Shown here in pieces: positions 33,728-42,064 of a stretch of 64,000 nt of DNA; the stretch's first letter is position 1; the number at the start of each line of letters is the position of its first letter. The DNA comes from Leptospira venezuelensis (GTDB lineage: Bacteria; Spirochaetota; Leptospiria; Leptospirales; Leptospiraceae), in the NCBI RefSeq assembly GCF_002150035.1, contig NZ_NETS01000011.1, positions 832,130 to 896,129 of the forward strand. The letters run 5' to 3'. The position numbers were made by a program, and so were the translations under genes. A model generated the notes under the pieces. The model did not search any database. It was given only the letters and a program-made list of their open reading frames with translations, and was not told the DNA's origin.

Positions 33728-36645
33728 TGAGAAAATTTCTTTCTAAAGCGACTGAGTTGGTGTTAACCAAACCGGTCGCCTCTTCCGCAATCCTATTTAT
33801 CCTTCTGGTGATCTCAGGCTTTTTAGCCACCAGACTTTCTATTAACAGCGATAACCTGCAACTTCTGCCTTCCGACAACCCTTCCGTTGTGCAAACAAAA
33901 CGAGTGATCGAAATGATCGGTGGAAGTGGATTCTATACTGTTGCTCTCAAATTCAAAGACGAAAAGGGAATGACGGAACATCTTACCAAGGCGTTCCAAG
34001 CCAAACGTAATGGCGATCCAGAAACCCAAAAGAAAGAATTGGAACTCGCTGATGAGGCAAAACGTAAGAACATTTCTTACTATAAAGCAAGAGAGATCGC
34101 ACTCAAAAAAGCATCCGACAAGTTGGCAACCGAAGTTTTAAAGAATAAAGAATTAGTACGTTACGTATCTTATAGGTATAATGTTTCCTTTTTACAGGAT
34201 AGGCTTCCTTTATTCTTAAAGACAGAAGATCTAAAAGAGGTACGTAAAAGAGTAAAACGTAAGATCGACGACGAAATAGAAAGGGCAAACCCATTCTTCA
34301 TCAAACTTACTAACGAAGAATATAATCCTGATTTCACAGATATTATTTCCAAATACCAAAAACTTGCGAAAAGAGATATATTCGACGAATATAATATTTC
34401 ACCTGAAAAGGGAATGCTTATAGTCTTAATCAAGCCGACCGGCTCCTTTGTAGACATTGAGTTCCTAGAAAAAATTGATACAAAGGTCCAAGGTTTAGTA
34501 AAAACCTTAGGATTTGAAGAAGACGGAATTTACGCAGGTTACACAGGAGCCTACAAGCTTAACCAAGACGATTATGAAACTTTGATTAAGGCATTAAAGC
34601 CGATCGGGATAGCTTCGTTCTTAGGAATAGGACTTCTACTTTTATTATTTTTCCGAAATCCACTTTTCATAATCATTCTACTGTTCTCTCTTCTTAGTGG
34701 ATTGCTCATGACTTTCGGTTTAACCGGTTTAGTTATAGGACAATTGAATAGTATCACGAGTATCATCGGCTCCATACTCATGGGACTCGGGATAGATTAT
34801 GGGATCCAATTTTTATACAGATTCAGAGAAGAATTTACTAAGAAGCAAGATATTGTAAGAGCGATCAAAGACACGATTTATCATACAGGGATTGCTTCTT
34901 TTAGTTCCGCATTAACGACTACTTCTGCATTCGTAGTTCTTTCCTTCTCAGAATTTAGAGGATTCAGTGAGTTCGGAATTATTGCGACTTACGGAATTGT
35001 TTTGATCGCAATTGCAATGTATGGAGTAACCGCATTGCAAATCGCTTTACTTTTAAAATGGTTCCCTTCTCTTTCGAAAGCTTTTCTTTTAAACGAAGAC
35101 CAACAAACTCCTTCAGGTCTATTAAGGAAATTTTATTCTAGACCAGGAATTCTATCTGTAATTGTCTTAATTATAGTTTTACTCTTTGGAGTTTTTGCTC
35201 CGAAAGTCCAATTTGATGTAAACGGAAGAAACCTTTTAGTAGAAAATTTAGAATCAGTAAACTTATACGACGAGATTGCAGATCGTTTTGATATTTCTTC
35301 TGATCCTCAAGCAATTGTAGTAAAAAGTTTAGAAGAATCAGAAGCAGTATTTGACTATCTAAATCCTGTTCCCGAATCCATTGCAGGTTCTGTGGACCAG
35401 GTGGTTTCTCTTTGGAACTTTGTTCCTCCTTATTCTCAACAATTAGAAAACCGTAAAGTATTAGACCAACTTGCGAAGGACATGAAGCCAATAAAGGCCT
35501 CCTTCTTAAAACCTGAGCAGAGAAAATATTTACCAAAGGCAAAATTATTCTTATCGATTAAACCTTACGATTATACAGCGGTCCCAGATTATTTTTCCTC
35601 TCAGTTTAAGGAAGTTGCAAGCTCCAAGGAAAAAGGACATCTATTATTCCTATATCCCAAAGTGGCGTTGTGGCATGGCGGAAAATTGTTAGAATTTTTT
35701 GCAGCAATCGGAAGATTAGATGTTCCTAAAATTTCCAGAAGGACCTTGAATACAATCCTGTATTCCACCGGAACTCAAAAAGAATCTGAAATTGATCCAG
35801 TTAAAGAGAATTATTCTCCTGCAGAAAATAAAATTTTATTAAACGCGCTGAATACTTACTCTAAAGACAAACTTCTTTCGATCAAGATCCTACCAGGAAC
35901 TGTAGACACGATCTTGGAGCATAGACCTTATAAGGATATCGCCCAGGCTAGATCTTACACATTCCAAACGGATACGGCAGGAAGTTTGATGTTGTTTGCT
36001 CAGCTCATTATGATAGTGCAAAGAGAAGGATATCTTGCCTTCATTATCACCTTAATACTTGTGATCATAGTTTTAATGCTATTCTATAGAGCGGCCTTGC
36101 CTGCACTACTCTCCTTGATTCCTCTTTTATTGGGTCTCTTGGTTACGGTGGGCATCATGTCCATAATAGATCTTAAATTAAATTTTATGAATGTTCTGGT
36201 CTTTCCTGTAATCATAGGATACGGAATACAAAATGGGATCTATATATATTACAGGTTCAGAGAAGATCATGATATTGTAAAAGCAATGGCAATGGTAGGG
36301 CCCGCAGTAATCGCATCCACATTAACCACATTGGTAGGATGGAGTGCGTTACTTCTTGCGAAGCAAAGAGGCTTACATTCGATCGGAAAAGTAGCAACGA
36401 TCGGTATTGCTGCTTGTTTACTTATCGCACTTACCTTACTTCCAGCAATTTTGGAATTAGCATACAGAAGTCGCAAACAAGAAGAGGATGAAACGGTGCC
36501 ATTAGGTTTAGGACCGGATGATGAAGAAGGTTCTGAAACTATAGTTTCCAAATTCATAATGGAAGAAACTACTCCAAAGCCTAAAGCAAAAAAAGCGGCT
36601 AAGAAAAAGACAGCTGCCAAAAAGAAAATCGGAAAGAAAAAATGA
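33727..36645 (+). CDS. RND/MMPL-family transporter, HpnN-like, 972 aa
   Basis: Large inner-membrane exporter with two six-helix bundles (first helix about 15-35, helices about 290-440; second set about 470-490 and 755-910). GLGIDYGIQFLYRFREE and its echo IGYGIQNGIYIYYRFRED are the conserved sterol-sensing-like segments of the MMPL/HpnN branch. The periplasmic loops are long. The last 25 residues are a Lys/Ala-rich tail (KKAAKKKTAAKKK), presumably cytosolic. Probably moves hopanoids or other lipids together with the MlaC/HpnM-like protein upstream. No hopanoid biosynthesis gene is seen nearby. Confidence 0.88.
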   Translation: MRKFLSKATELVLTKPVASSAILFILLVISGFLATRLSINSDNLQLLPSDNPSVVQTKRVIEMIGGSGFYTVALKFKDEKGMTEHLTKAFQAKRNGDPETQKKELELADEAKRKNISYYKAREIALKKASDKLATEVLKNKELVRYVSYRYNVSFLQDRLPLFLKTEDLKEVRKRVKRKIDDEIERANPFFIKLTNEEYNPDFTDIISKYQKLAKRDIFDEYNISPEKGMLIVLIKPTGSFVDIEFLEKIDTKVQGLVKTLGFEEDGIYAGYTGAYKLNQDDYETLIKALKPIGIASFLGIGLLLLLFFRNPLFIIILLFSLLSGLLMTFGLTGLVIGQLNSITSIIGSILMGLGIDYGIQFLYRFREEFTKKQDIVRAIKDTIYHTGIASFSSALTTTSAFVVLSFSEFRGFSEFGIIATYGIVLIAIAMYGVTALQIALLLKWFPSLSKAFLLNEDQQTPSGLLRKFYSRPGILSVIVLIIVLLFGVFAPKVQFDVNGRNLLVENLESVNLYDEIADRFDISSDPQAIVVKSLEESEAVFDYLNPVPESIAGSVDQVVSLWNFVPPYSQQLENRKVLDQLAKDMKPIKASFLKPEQRKYLPKAKLFLSIKPYDYTAVPDYFSSQFKEVASSKEKGHLLFLYPKVALWHGGKLLEFFAAIGRLDVPKISRRTLNTILYSTGTQKESEIDPVKENYSPAENKILLNALNTYSKDKLLSIKILPGTVDTILEHRPYKDIAQARSYTFQTDTAGSLMLFAQLIMIVQREGYLAFIITLILVIIVLMLFYRAALPALLSLIPLLLGLLVTVGIMSIIDLKLNFMNVLVFPVIIGYGIQNGIYIYYRFREDHDIVKAMAMVGPAVIASTLTTLVGWSALLLAKQRGLHSIGKVATIGIAACLLIALTLLPAILELAYRSRKQEEDETVPLGLGPDDEEGSETIVSKFIMEETTPKPKAKKAAKKKTAAKKKIGKKK

Positions 36646-37280
36646 GATCTAAACTTATACTTACATTCTTAATTTCTCTTTCCTTTGCAAATTGTGCTGT
36701 AAAACAAATCAGGGTCTCACCTAATTTTGAATCTTCCTTAGACAGATTTAAAAGATTAACTGTGGCAATCGATTCTAGTTCCAAAGTAAATCAAATCGAA
36801 GCGAATCTTGTAAAGTCCATGGGGGAACAGGAATTGGCTCACCATAAGGAATTTATTGTTTATCCGGACCCTTCCAGTAAAAATCAGAACTGCAAATCTC
36901 CCGCAGGAAAGTCCCAAGGAGTTCTTACGCTTAAATTAGAAGAGACCTTAAATGGAACCACGCCTTCCTTTTTTGTTTGGTTAAGTCCTGCAACATTTGG
37001 GCCTTCTTCAGACGGGATAAAGATTTCTATCCAAGCACGGATCCAAAAATGTGATACGAAGGAAATTCTTTGGGAAGGAAATGCTTCTTCTTCTTACTTC
37101 ATGGGAGGCGATGAAGAAGCCACGCTTAGGACAAGTTATGAGAACAAATTCGGAAAATCTATCGGCCCCAAAGTACTTCCATATTATGATATTCTAAAAT
37201 CTCTTCTCGATAAAATAGCAAGCCCAGTATTAAACGAAGCAGAACAAGACGAAAAGATAGAAGTAGAATCCGGCTCCTAA
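36642..37280 (+). CDS. Lipoprotein, probably MXAN_6521/LA_1396 family
   Basis: 212 aa with signal peptide MRSKLILTFLISLSFANC (lipobox FANC). The mature part (RFKRLTVAIDSS, ANLVKSMGEQELAHHKEFIV) resembles, from memory, lipoproteins of the MXAN_6521/LA_1396 group described from Myxococcus and Leptospira. It starts four bases inside the RND gene (ATGA overlap), so it is probably an accessory of the transporter, perhaps in the outer membrane. No enzymatic motif is apparent. Confidence 0.75.
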   Translation: MRSKLILTFLISLSFANCAVKQIRVSPNFESSLDRFKRLTVAIDSSSKVNQIEANLVKSMGEQELAHHKEFIVYPDPSSKNQNCKSPAGKSQGVLTLKLEETLNGTTPSFFVWLSPATFGPSSDGIKISIQARIQKCDTKEILWEGNASSSYFMGGDEEATLRTSYENKFGKSIGPKVLPYYDILKSLLDKIASPVLNEAEQDEKIEVESGS

Positions 37281-37330
37281 GAATCTTACCCGGAAATCGG
37301 ATTCTGCGTTCGGACTTTCTTTTTGAAAAA

Positions 37331-37403
37331 GGCGGCCCCCACCCAGGTTCGGGTGGAGGAGGCGGGCCAGTGGGAAACCCCTGGCCCCCTATATCATAAA
37401 ATC
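37331..37403 (+). repeat. GC-rich dispersed repeat, copy A
   Basis: About 70 bases, much richer in G and C than the surroundings. The core CCCAGGTTCGGGTGGAGGAG forms a CCACCC/GGGTGG hairpin. A clearly related copy lies in opposite orientation at 63698-63770, and similarity continues into the AT-rich right end. It occupies most of the gap between the lipoprotein and the next gene; the rest of that gap (to 37603) shows nothing I can name. Confidence 0.75.
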
Positions 37404-37603
37404 ATCATATTCACTACTCTTCTTCAAGTTTTCTCCGGAATTTTCATTCCAAGTTCATCTTAGCAACAATTTCCAGTTCCAAGAAACTCTGTTTCATTTT
37501 TAAATAACGAACATTGTTTCCAAAAGATCTTGTTCTAACTTCTTCTTGACCAAATCCTCTGTATCGATTGCTATACCGGAATCGGTATTTCAAGAGGAAA
37601 AGA

Positions 37604-37885
37604 ATGGATTTAGTAAATAATATTTCTAAGGCTTCCACAGCCGCATTTTGGCTTTTATGGCTGGGAGTAATGAGTGGGATCGTACAACTCGTAAATATTC
37701 ATCCAAGTCTAGACGGGATCGTGCTCACTCTAGGTTGGGTAATTTTAGGAATTCATGTGTTAGAAGTTGGGATTTATTCCTTTCGCGCCGGAGACAGAGG
37801 CGGATTCAAAATTGCGGACGCAGCTCAGGTTTTTGTATTCGGAGTATTCCACCTAATTCCCGTAAGCTTTTCGGATAAAAAGTAA
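37604..37885 (+). CDS. Small three-helix membrane protein, 93 aa
   Basis: Three hydrophobic helices (about residues 14-31, 37-55, 68-85) joined by short loops make a compact inner-membrane protein. It is loosely similar in size and layout to DUF1145-type proteins, but I cannot assign it firmly. I use ATG 37604, preceded by AGAGGA, rather than the upstream TTG. The gene ends just before a terminator. Confidence 0.72.
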   Translation: MDLVNNISKASTAAFWLLWLGVMSGIVQLVNIHPSLDGIVLTLGWVILGIHVLEVGIYSFRAGDRGGFKIADAAQVFVFGVFHLIPVSFSDKK

Positions 37886-37895
37886 AATTTACAAA

Positions 37896-37917
37896 AAACC
37901 CCCGGTTCCGGGGGTTT
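37896..37917. terminator. Bidirectional terminator
   Basis: AAACCCCCGG and CCGGGGGTTT form a 10-bp perfect stem with a two-base loop, between convergent genes. A and T runs on either side allow use in both directions. Confidence 0.85.
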
Positions 37918-37933
37918 AGAATATTCTAAAATA

Positions 37934-38851
37934 TTAAACTAATTTTGGTAACTTATTTACGATATCGGCATATTCTGTAGCCATACCTCTAATGACATCT
38001 CCCGCAGGAATGATGGAATCGATCTGAGCCACTCCGTGACCTGCAGACCAAATATCTCTCCAACGTTTAAATTCCTGGTCTATATCCGTACTACCTTCGT
38101 TATGGAAGTTATCTCCCGCTTTTTCTACGGAACGTTTTAGCCAGTTTGCAGGAATTCCTGAAATTTTTTCGGTATAAACGATCTCTTCCGGTGCAGACTC
38201 AACGATCATCTCTTTATATTCTTGAGAAGCAGCAGCTTCTTTAGTAGCGATTAATCTTGTTCCGATATAAACTGCATCTGCTCCTAAGGACATTGCGGCA
38301 GCCATTTGTGCACCGCCGCTGATCGCACCCGCTGCAAGAACAGGAAGACCGATCTCTTTTTTGAGATAAGGGAATAAACTGAAAGGAGAAATATTTCCGG
38401 CATGTCCACCGGCACCTTGCGCTACTGCAACCAGCGCATCGGCTCCTGACTTAGCAACTAAATTCGCATGTCTTAATGTAGTTACGTCACAGAAAACTTT
38501 TGTACCGACTGATTTAGCCTCGTTAATAATGGAACGAGGACTTCCTAAACTGGTGATGATCAATTCTACTTTGAATTCTAAAAGTATTTCTAAGTGTTTT
38601 GCCCAGTTAGGGTTATGAGCCTTATGTAAAATTAAGTTAACGCCGATCGGTTTTTTGGTCCTGGATCGGATATCTTCCAAACCTCTTCTTAATTCTTCTA
38701 CAGTTCTGTAGTTTTGAGAGGGGAATGTTCCAAGGCCTCCGGCTTCGGAAACTGCAACAACTAGATCAGGATATGAAACGAGAAACATGGGAGCCCCGAT
38801 GATGGGCAGATCGATTCCAAGCATCTCCGTTACGGGAGTTTTTATTTTCAT
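37934..38851 (-). CDS. Nitronate monooxygenase family flavoprotein
   Basis: FMN-dependent TIM-barrel enzyme of 305 aa from the nitronate monooxygenase / 2-nitropropane dioxygenase family. Family marks are PIIGAPMFLVSYPDLVVAVS, the phosphate-binding segments VAQGAGGHAGN and LAAGAISGGAQMAAAMSLGADAVYIGTR, and FCDVTTLRHA. His in GGHAG is the expected catalytic base of class I enzymes. Related folds include FabK enoyl reductases, so nitronate oxidation is not certain. Single gene; it ends at the terminator at 37896. Confidence 0.88.
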   Translation of the reverse strand: MKIKTPVTEMLGIDLPIIGAPMFLVSYPDLVVAVSEAGGLGTFPSQNYRTVEELRRGLEDIRSRTKKPIGVNLILHKAHNPNWAKHLEILLEFKVELIITSLGSPRSIINEAKSVGTKVFCDVTTLRHANLVAKSGADALVAVAQGAGGHAGNISPFSLFPYLKKEIGLPVLAAGAISGGAQMAAAMSLGADAVYIGTRLIATKEAAASQEYKEMIVESAPEEIVYTEKISGIPANWLKRSVEKAGDNFHNEGSTDIDQEFKRWRDIWSAGHGVAQIDSIIPAGDVIRGMATEYADIVNKLPKLV

Positions 38852-38933
38852 AAGAGGAAAGCTTTCATTCTAATCAGATTCCATCTATCTTTTTTTTCTG
38901 GCAGAAGAAAATCGGATATTGAAACTAGGGACT

Positions 38934-39245
38934 ATGATCGTAACAGTCTCATCTTACAAAATACTTCCGGAAAGAATCCAAGAATTTCAGGAAATCAGCA
39001 GCGAACTTTCCAAAGAATCCCTTAAAGAGAACGGTGTTCTTAGATTCGATCTTCTTCAAAACGATGGAGATGAAGGCAGATTTCTGATCATAGAAGCTTA
39101 TGAAAATGAATCCAAACGTAAATCGCATTTGGATACCCCTCATTTTGTAAATTGGAGAAGAACAGTGCCTGAGATGTTTTCCCAAGGAACTACTACTGTT
39201 TATTATAAACCTGTATCACCAAAGCCTGAAGATTGGAAAAAGTAA
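38934..39245 (+). CDS. ABM-domain (YgiN-like) monooxygenase, 103 aa
   Basis: Small ferredoxin-like-fold protein of the antibiotic biosynthesis monooxygenase superfamily. The pattern is SSYKILPERIQEFQEISSELSKESLKENGVLRFDLLQ, then FLIIEAYENESKRKSHLDTPHFVNWR. Such proteins oxidise quinone-like or heme substrates or only bind them. I use ATG 38934 with AGGG seven bases upstream rather than the TTG at 38919. It is divergent from the nitronate monooxygenase gene. Confidence 0.82.
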   Translation: MIVTVSSYKILPERIQEFQEISSELSKESLKENGVLRFDLLQNDGDEGRFLIIEAYENESKRKSHLDTPHFVNWRRTVPEMFSQGTTTVYYKPVSPKPEDWKK

Positions 39246-39273
39246 TGAAGATATAAGCGTTTTAAGCAACAAG

Positions 39274-39313
39274 ATCGGTTTGTTTAAAGAACGTTCTTTT
39301 TTTCTAAACCGAT
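39274..39313 (+). terminator. Nested inverted repeats ending in a T run
   Basis: AAAGAACGTTCTTT (39286-39299) is a perfect 14-base palindrome followed by a T run (to 39303); outside it ATCGGTTT (39274-39281) pairs with AAACCGAT (39306-39313). It follows the ABM gene by 28 bases and probably terminates it, although the inner stem is AT-rich. A role in the leader of the HtrA-like gene is also possible. Confidence 0.45.
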
Positions 39314-39362
39314 TTCCGCGCTTTTCGGGACTTTATTTTTGGACACGGAGTTCAAAAATATT

Positions 39363-40370
39363 ATGGTACTATTCACAAATACAAGCGCAGATTTTATTTC
39401 TTCTCTGGAAAATAACTCTCATCCTAAAAATCACCCAGAACTGAGCGAGGCAGAAATTTTAGACGCCTATTCCAAATCGGTGATACATGCAGTGGACTCT
39501 GTAGGTCCGAGTGTTGTTCATCTGCAAGTATCAAGCAAAAAAGGAGAAGGTGGAAGTGGTTCCGGATTCTTCCTTACACCTGACGGATTCATAGTAACTA
39601 ATAGTCACGTAGTAGATGGCGCAGTTAAAATTAAGGCAGACCTTTCTGACGGTTCAAGTAAAGAAGCAGAACTTGTTGGAAACGATCCACATACAGACGT
39701 TGCGGTCCTAAAAGTCCATGGAGGATTATTTCCTCACTCTAGCTTTACTGATTCCAAAAAACTGAAAGTAGGACAATTAGTGGTCGCGATCGGAAATCCT
39801 TACGGTTTCGAGTCCACAGTTACGGCAGGAGTTGTGAGCGCACTTGGAAGAACATTAAGATCCCGTAATGGACGTTTGATAGATAATGTGATCCAAACGG
39901 ATGCTGCCTTAAATCCAGGAAATTCCGGAGGTCCGCTAGTAGACTTTCAGGGAAGAGTGGTAGGGATTAATACAGCGATCATTCTTCCCGCCCAAGGGAT
40001 CTGTTTTGCGGTCGCCTCCAACACCGCAGAATATGTGATTACTCGCCTCATCACAAATGGTTCAGTTAAACGAGGATATTTAGGAATTGCAGGTCAGAAC
40101 CAAAAGATCCCAACAGTCACCAAAACTTTAAACAAGATCGGCTCAGAGTCTGGGATCTTGGTTCTATCTTTAGAACCAAGATCTCCAGCAGATCGGGCAG
40201 GAATCCGAAATGGAGATCTGATCATAAACCTGGACGATAAAGAGATCCATACTATAGATGATCTTCATAAGATCTTAGATGAAACTTCAATTGGAAGAAA
40301 ATTGGGAATTCGTTTATTAAGAGATGGGTCCATCAGAAGTTTCTTCATCGAACCGGGGGAACTGAAATAA
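39363..40370 (+). CDS. HtrA/DegP-type serine protease with one PDZ domain
   Basis: Trypsin-like protease with triad His82 (VTNSHVVDG), Asp112 (HTDVAVLKV) and Ser188 (NPGNSGGPL), followed by a PDZ domain (about 225-330, ending FFIEPGELK). HtrA proteins degrade misfolded proteins, normally in the periplasm. Here I see neither a signal peptide nor an N-terminal helix, so it may be cytosolic or exported another way. The start is uncertain: TTG 39339 gives eight more residues, none hydrophobic. The N-terminal 50 residues are not part of the protease fold. Confidence 0.85.
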   Translation: MVLFTNTSADFISSLENNSHPKNHPELSEAEILDAYSKSVIHAVDSVGPSVVHLQVSSKKGEGGSGSGFFLTPDGFIVTNSHVVDGAVKIKADLSDGSSKEAELVGNDPHTDVAVLKVHGGLFPHSSFTDSKKLKVGQLVVAIGNPYGFESTVTAGVVSALGRTLRSRNGRLIDNVIQTDAALNPGNSGGPLVDFQGRVVGINTAIILPAQGICFAVASNTAEYVITRLITNGSVKRGYLGIAGQNQKIPTVTKTLNKIGSESGILVLSLEPRSPADRAGIRNGDLIINLDDKEIHTIDDLHKILDETSIGRKLGIRLLRDGSIRSFFIEPGELK

Positions 40371-40545
40371 GAGACACAGAGTGTAAGGAGACACCGAGAT
40401 TAGGCACGCAGAGCCGCATAGGCGCAGAGAGTTTTTAAAAAGAAAATAGAAAAATCGTGTCTGCAATTTATTATAATTCTCCCTCCGCGTCACAGCGCCT
40501 CTGCGTGAAAAAAGCGCTGCGGCTCGATTCTTCTCTGTGACTCCT
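40371..40545. repeat. Dispersed CAC(G/A)GAG-type inverted repeat, copy 2
   Basis: The stretch begins at the HtrA stop with TAAGAGACACAGAG, almost the same string that follows the SpoIID stop at 2976. The left part (GCACGCAGAGCCGC, GGCGCAGAGAG) is complementary to the right part (CTCCGCGTCACAGCGCCTCTGCGTG). It ends at the pirin stop and may also serve as a transcription end for both converging genes. Confidence 0.75.
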
Positions 40546-40547
40546 TA

Positions 40548-41258
40548 TTAGATCTCAGGAACATCCATTAGAAGAAGTTCAGAATCCTCTAAAGCGTTTA
40601 CTTTCAGAAGGTCCGTTCTTGGAAATCCTGCGCCATCTCGAGTTGAAAGTTCGGTCCCGTTAATATTCACTTTTCCGGATATTAGAAAAGCGTAAACTCC
40701 ACCGGACTTATTCTTAGACTCGTATTGCAGTTCCTTTCCTGCTTCCGCATTCCCTAAAGAGAACCATGCATTCTGATTGATCCAAAGACCTTCTGCAGAC
40801 TCTTTAGGAGCTACAACCACTTGGAATCGATTCTTCCTATCTTCCGGAAGGAATTTTTTCTGGTCATATCTAGGTTGCGCTCCCCTTTTATCAGGCAAAA
40901 CCCAAATCTGTAAGAAGTTTACAGGATCCGTTTCGGAATGATTGTACTCCGAGTGAACAATACCTGTTCCTGCTGACATCACCTGCACTTCTCCGGATGT
41001 TATGACTCCAGAAGTTCCGATGCTATCTTTATGTTCTAATGCGCCTTTGATCGGTATAGAGATGATTTCCATATCTTGGTGAGGATGCGGATCGAAACCT
41101 CTGCCCGGGGCAACGATATCGTCGTTCAATACTCGCAAAGAACCAAATCTGATCCTTTCCGGATTCATATAGCTCCCGAAAGAAAATGTATGATTCGATT
41201 TCAACCAACCGAAATCCACTTTCCCTCTCGTATTTGCCTTATGAACTACCGCTTCCAT
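40548..41258 (-). CDS. Pirin family protein
   Basis: Bicupin iron-binding protein of 236 aa. Metal ligands of the pirin N-terminal cupin are visible in FDPHPHQDMEI and GIVHSEYNH. Bacterial pirins have quercetinase activity or bind regulatory partners; which applies is unknown. I start at ATG 41258 because AAGGAG lies seven bases before it; the longer frame adds a basic extension absent from the family. Single gene, running into the repeat at 40371-40545. Confidence 0.9.
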   Translation of the reverse strand: MEAVVHKANTRGKVDFGWLKSNHTFSFGSYMNPERIRFGSLRVLNDDIVAPGRGFDPHPHQDMEIISIPIKGALEHKDSIGTSGVITSGEVQVMSAGTGIVHSEYNHSETDPVNFLQIWVLPDKRGAQPRYDQKKFLPEDRKNRFQVVVAPKESAEGLWINQNAWFSLGNAEAGKELQYESKNKSGGVYAFLISGKVNINGTELSTRDGAGFPRTDLLKVNALEDSELLLMDVPEI

Positions 41259-41381
41259 TTTTATCTCCTTTCCCCTTTTTCGGGGCGAATACCTTTTAGA
41301 CCGCCCCCTTCCTAGATAGTTCAAATTTAAAGTATTTCGCCCAGGTTTAAAACCAAGTTGGATAGAAGTTATTTTAGAACC

Positions 41382-41729
41382 TTAATCGAAGCTTGGAGTC
41401 CCGGAGACTACGATACAACGGAATAAGAAGATAGGAGGAAGATACAAACCCTTTGTATAAACTTCTCCGCTTGCAAGTGATTGAGTTCCCGGAGGAGCCT
41501 TGTCTATTGCATGATTGTATGCACTCTGCAGATCCGGAACATATCTCGCGAACATGAATGGAAAAATTTGCACTACACAATCTTCTCCTTCTACTCTTTT
41601 AGGAGAGAAGACCGGTCTTTCTTTTGCAGGCACAACTCTTTCAACACGATAGATCATCGTTTCGGCGCCGCTGCAGTAAGAGAATAAAAATATGAAAAGG
41701 AAGAAGGCCCCAGATTGTAAAACTTTCAT
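41382..41729 (-). CDS. Small lipoprotein, 115 aa
   Basis: The signal peptide ends in FSYC, a likely lipobox. The mature part reads PVFSPKRVEGEDCVVQIFPF, then PDLQSAYNHAIDKAPPGTQSL and YLPPIFLFRCIVVSGTP, a layout I associate with a leptospiral lipoprotein family of unknown role. The two mature cysteines may form a disulfide. ATG 41729 overlaps the stop of the gene upstream by four bases, which decides the start over the longer frame. Confidence 0.75.
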   Translation of the reverse strand: MKVLQSGAFFLFIFLFSYCSGAETMIYRVERVVPAKERPVFSPKRVEGEDCVVQIFPFMFARYVPDLQSAYNHAIDKAPPGTQSLASGEVYTKGLYLPPIFLFRCIVVSGTPSFD

Positions 41730-42022
41730 TGAGAGATCTCCAGACCATAATAGAGTCGATAACATGTATCGAACATTCCTTGGTCATACTGGAAGATCTC
41801 CAGGTCTCTGATATGAGTGGCTGTAGGATTTTTTTCCGGAATTCTTTTCAGAATATTTCGGATATTTTCATTACATCCTTTTTCATTCTGCTTATATAAA
41901 CTTTGCTCTACTTGAGGAGGAATAGGCCTCATTCGGATATTTTGAAAGAAGAAGACGGTCTTTGAATAACATCCACTAAATACTACGCAGAGTAGAAAAA
42001 TATAAATTCGCTTTGGTTCCAT
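41726..42022 (-). CDS. Small lipoprotein, 98 aa
   Basis: Signal peptide with lipobox FSGC (Cys18), then a charged helical domain with two further cysteines (GCNENIR, DTCYRLYYG). Family unknown. It overlaps the downstream lipoprotein by ATGA, and the pair is probably exported and used together. No clear ribosome site precedes the ATG. Confidence 0.72.
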   Translation of the reverse strand: MEPKRIYIFLLCVVFSGCYSKTVFFFQNIRMRPIPPQVEQSLYKQNEKGCNENIRNILKRIPEKNPTATHIRDLEIFQYDQGMFDTCYRLYYGLEISQ

Positions 42023-42064
42023 GATCTTGAATACTAAACAATAACCTGCAAATTATGCAAGAGA

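Noticed and set aside
33823..36620. Several 60-123 aa minus-strand frames within the RND transporter gene
   Set aside because: They are antisense shadows of a gene with intact family motifs.
37444..37638. 64 aa minus-strand frame upstream of the three-helix membrane protein
   Set aside because: It overlaps the real gene's start, has no ribosome site and an unconvincing composition.
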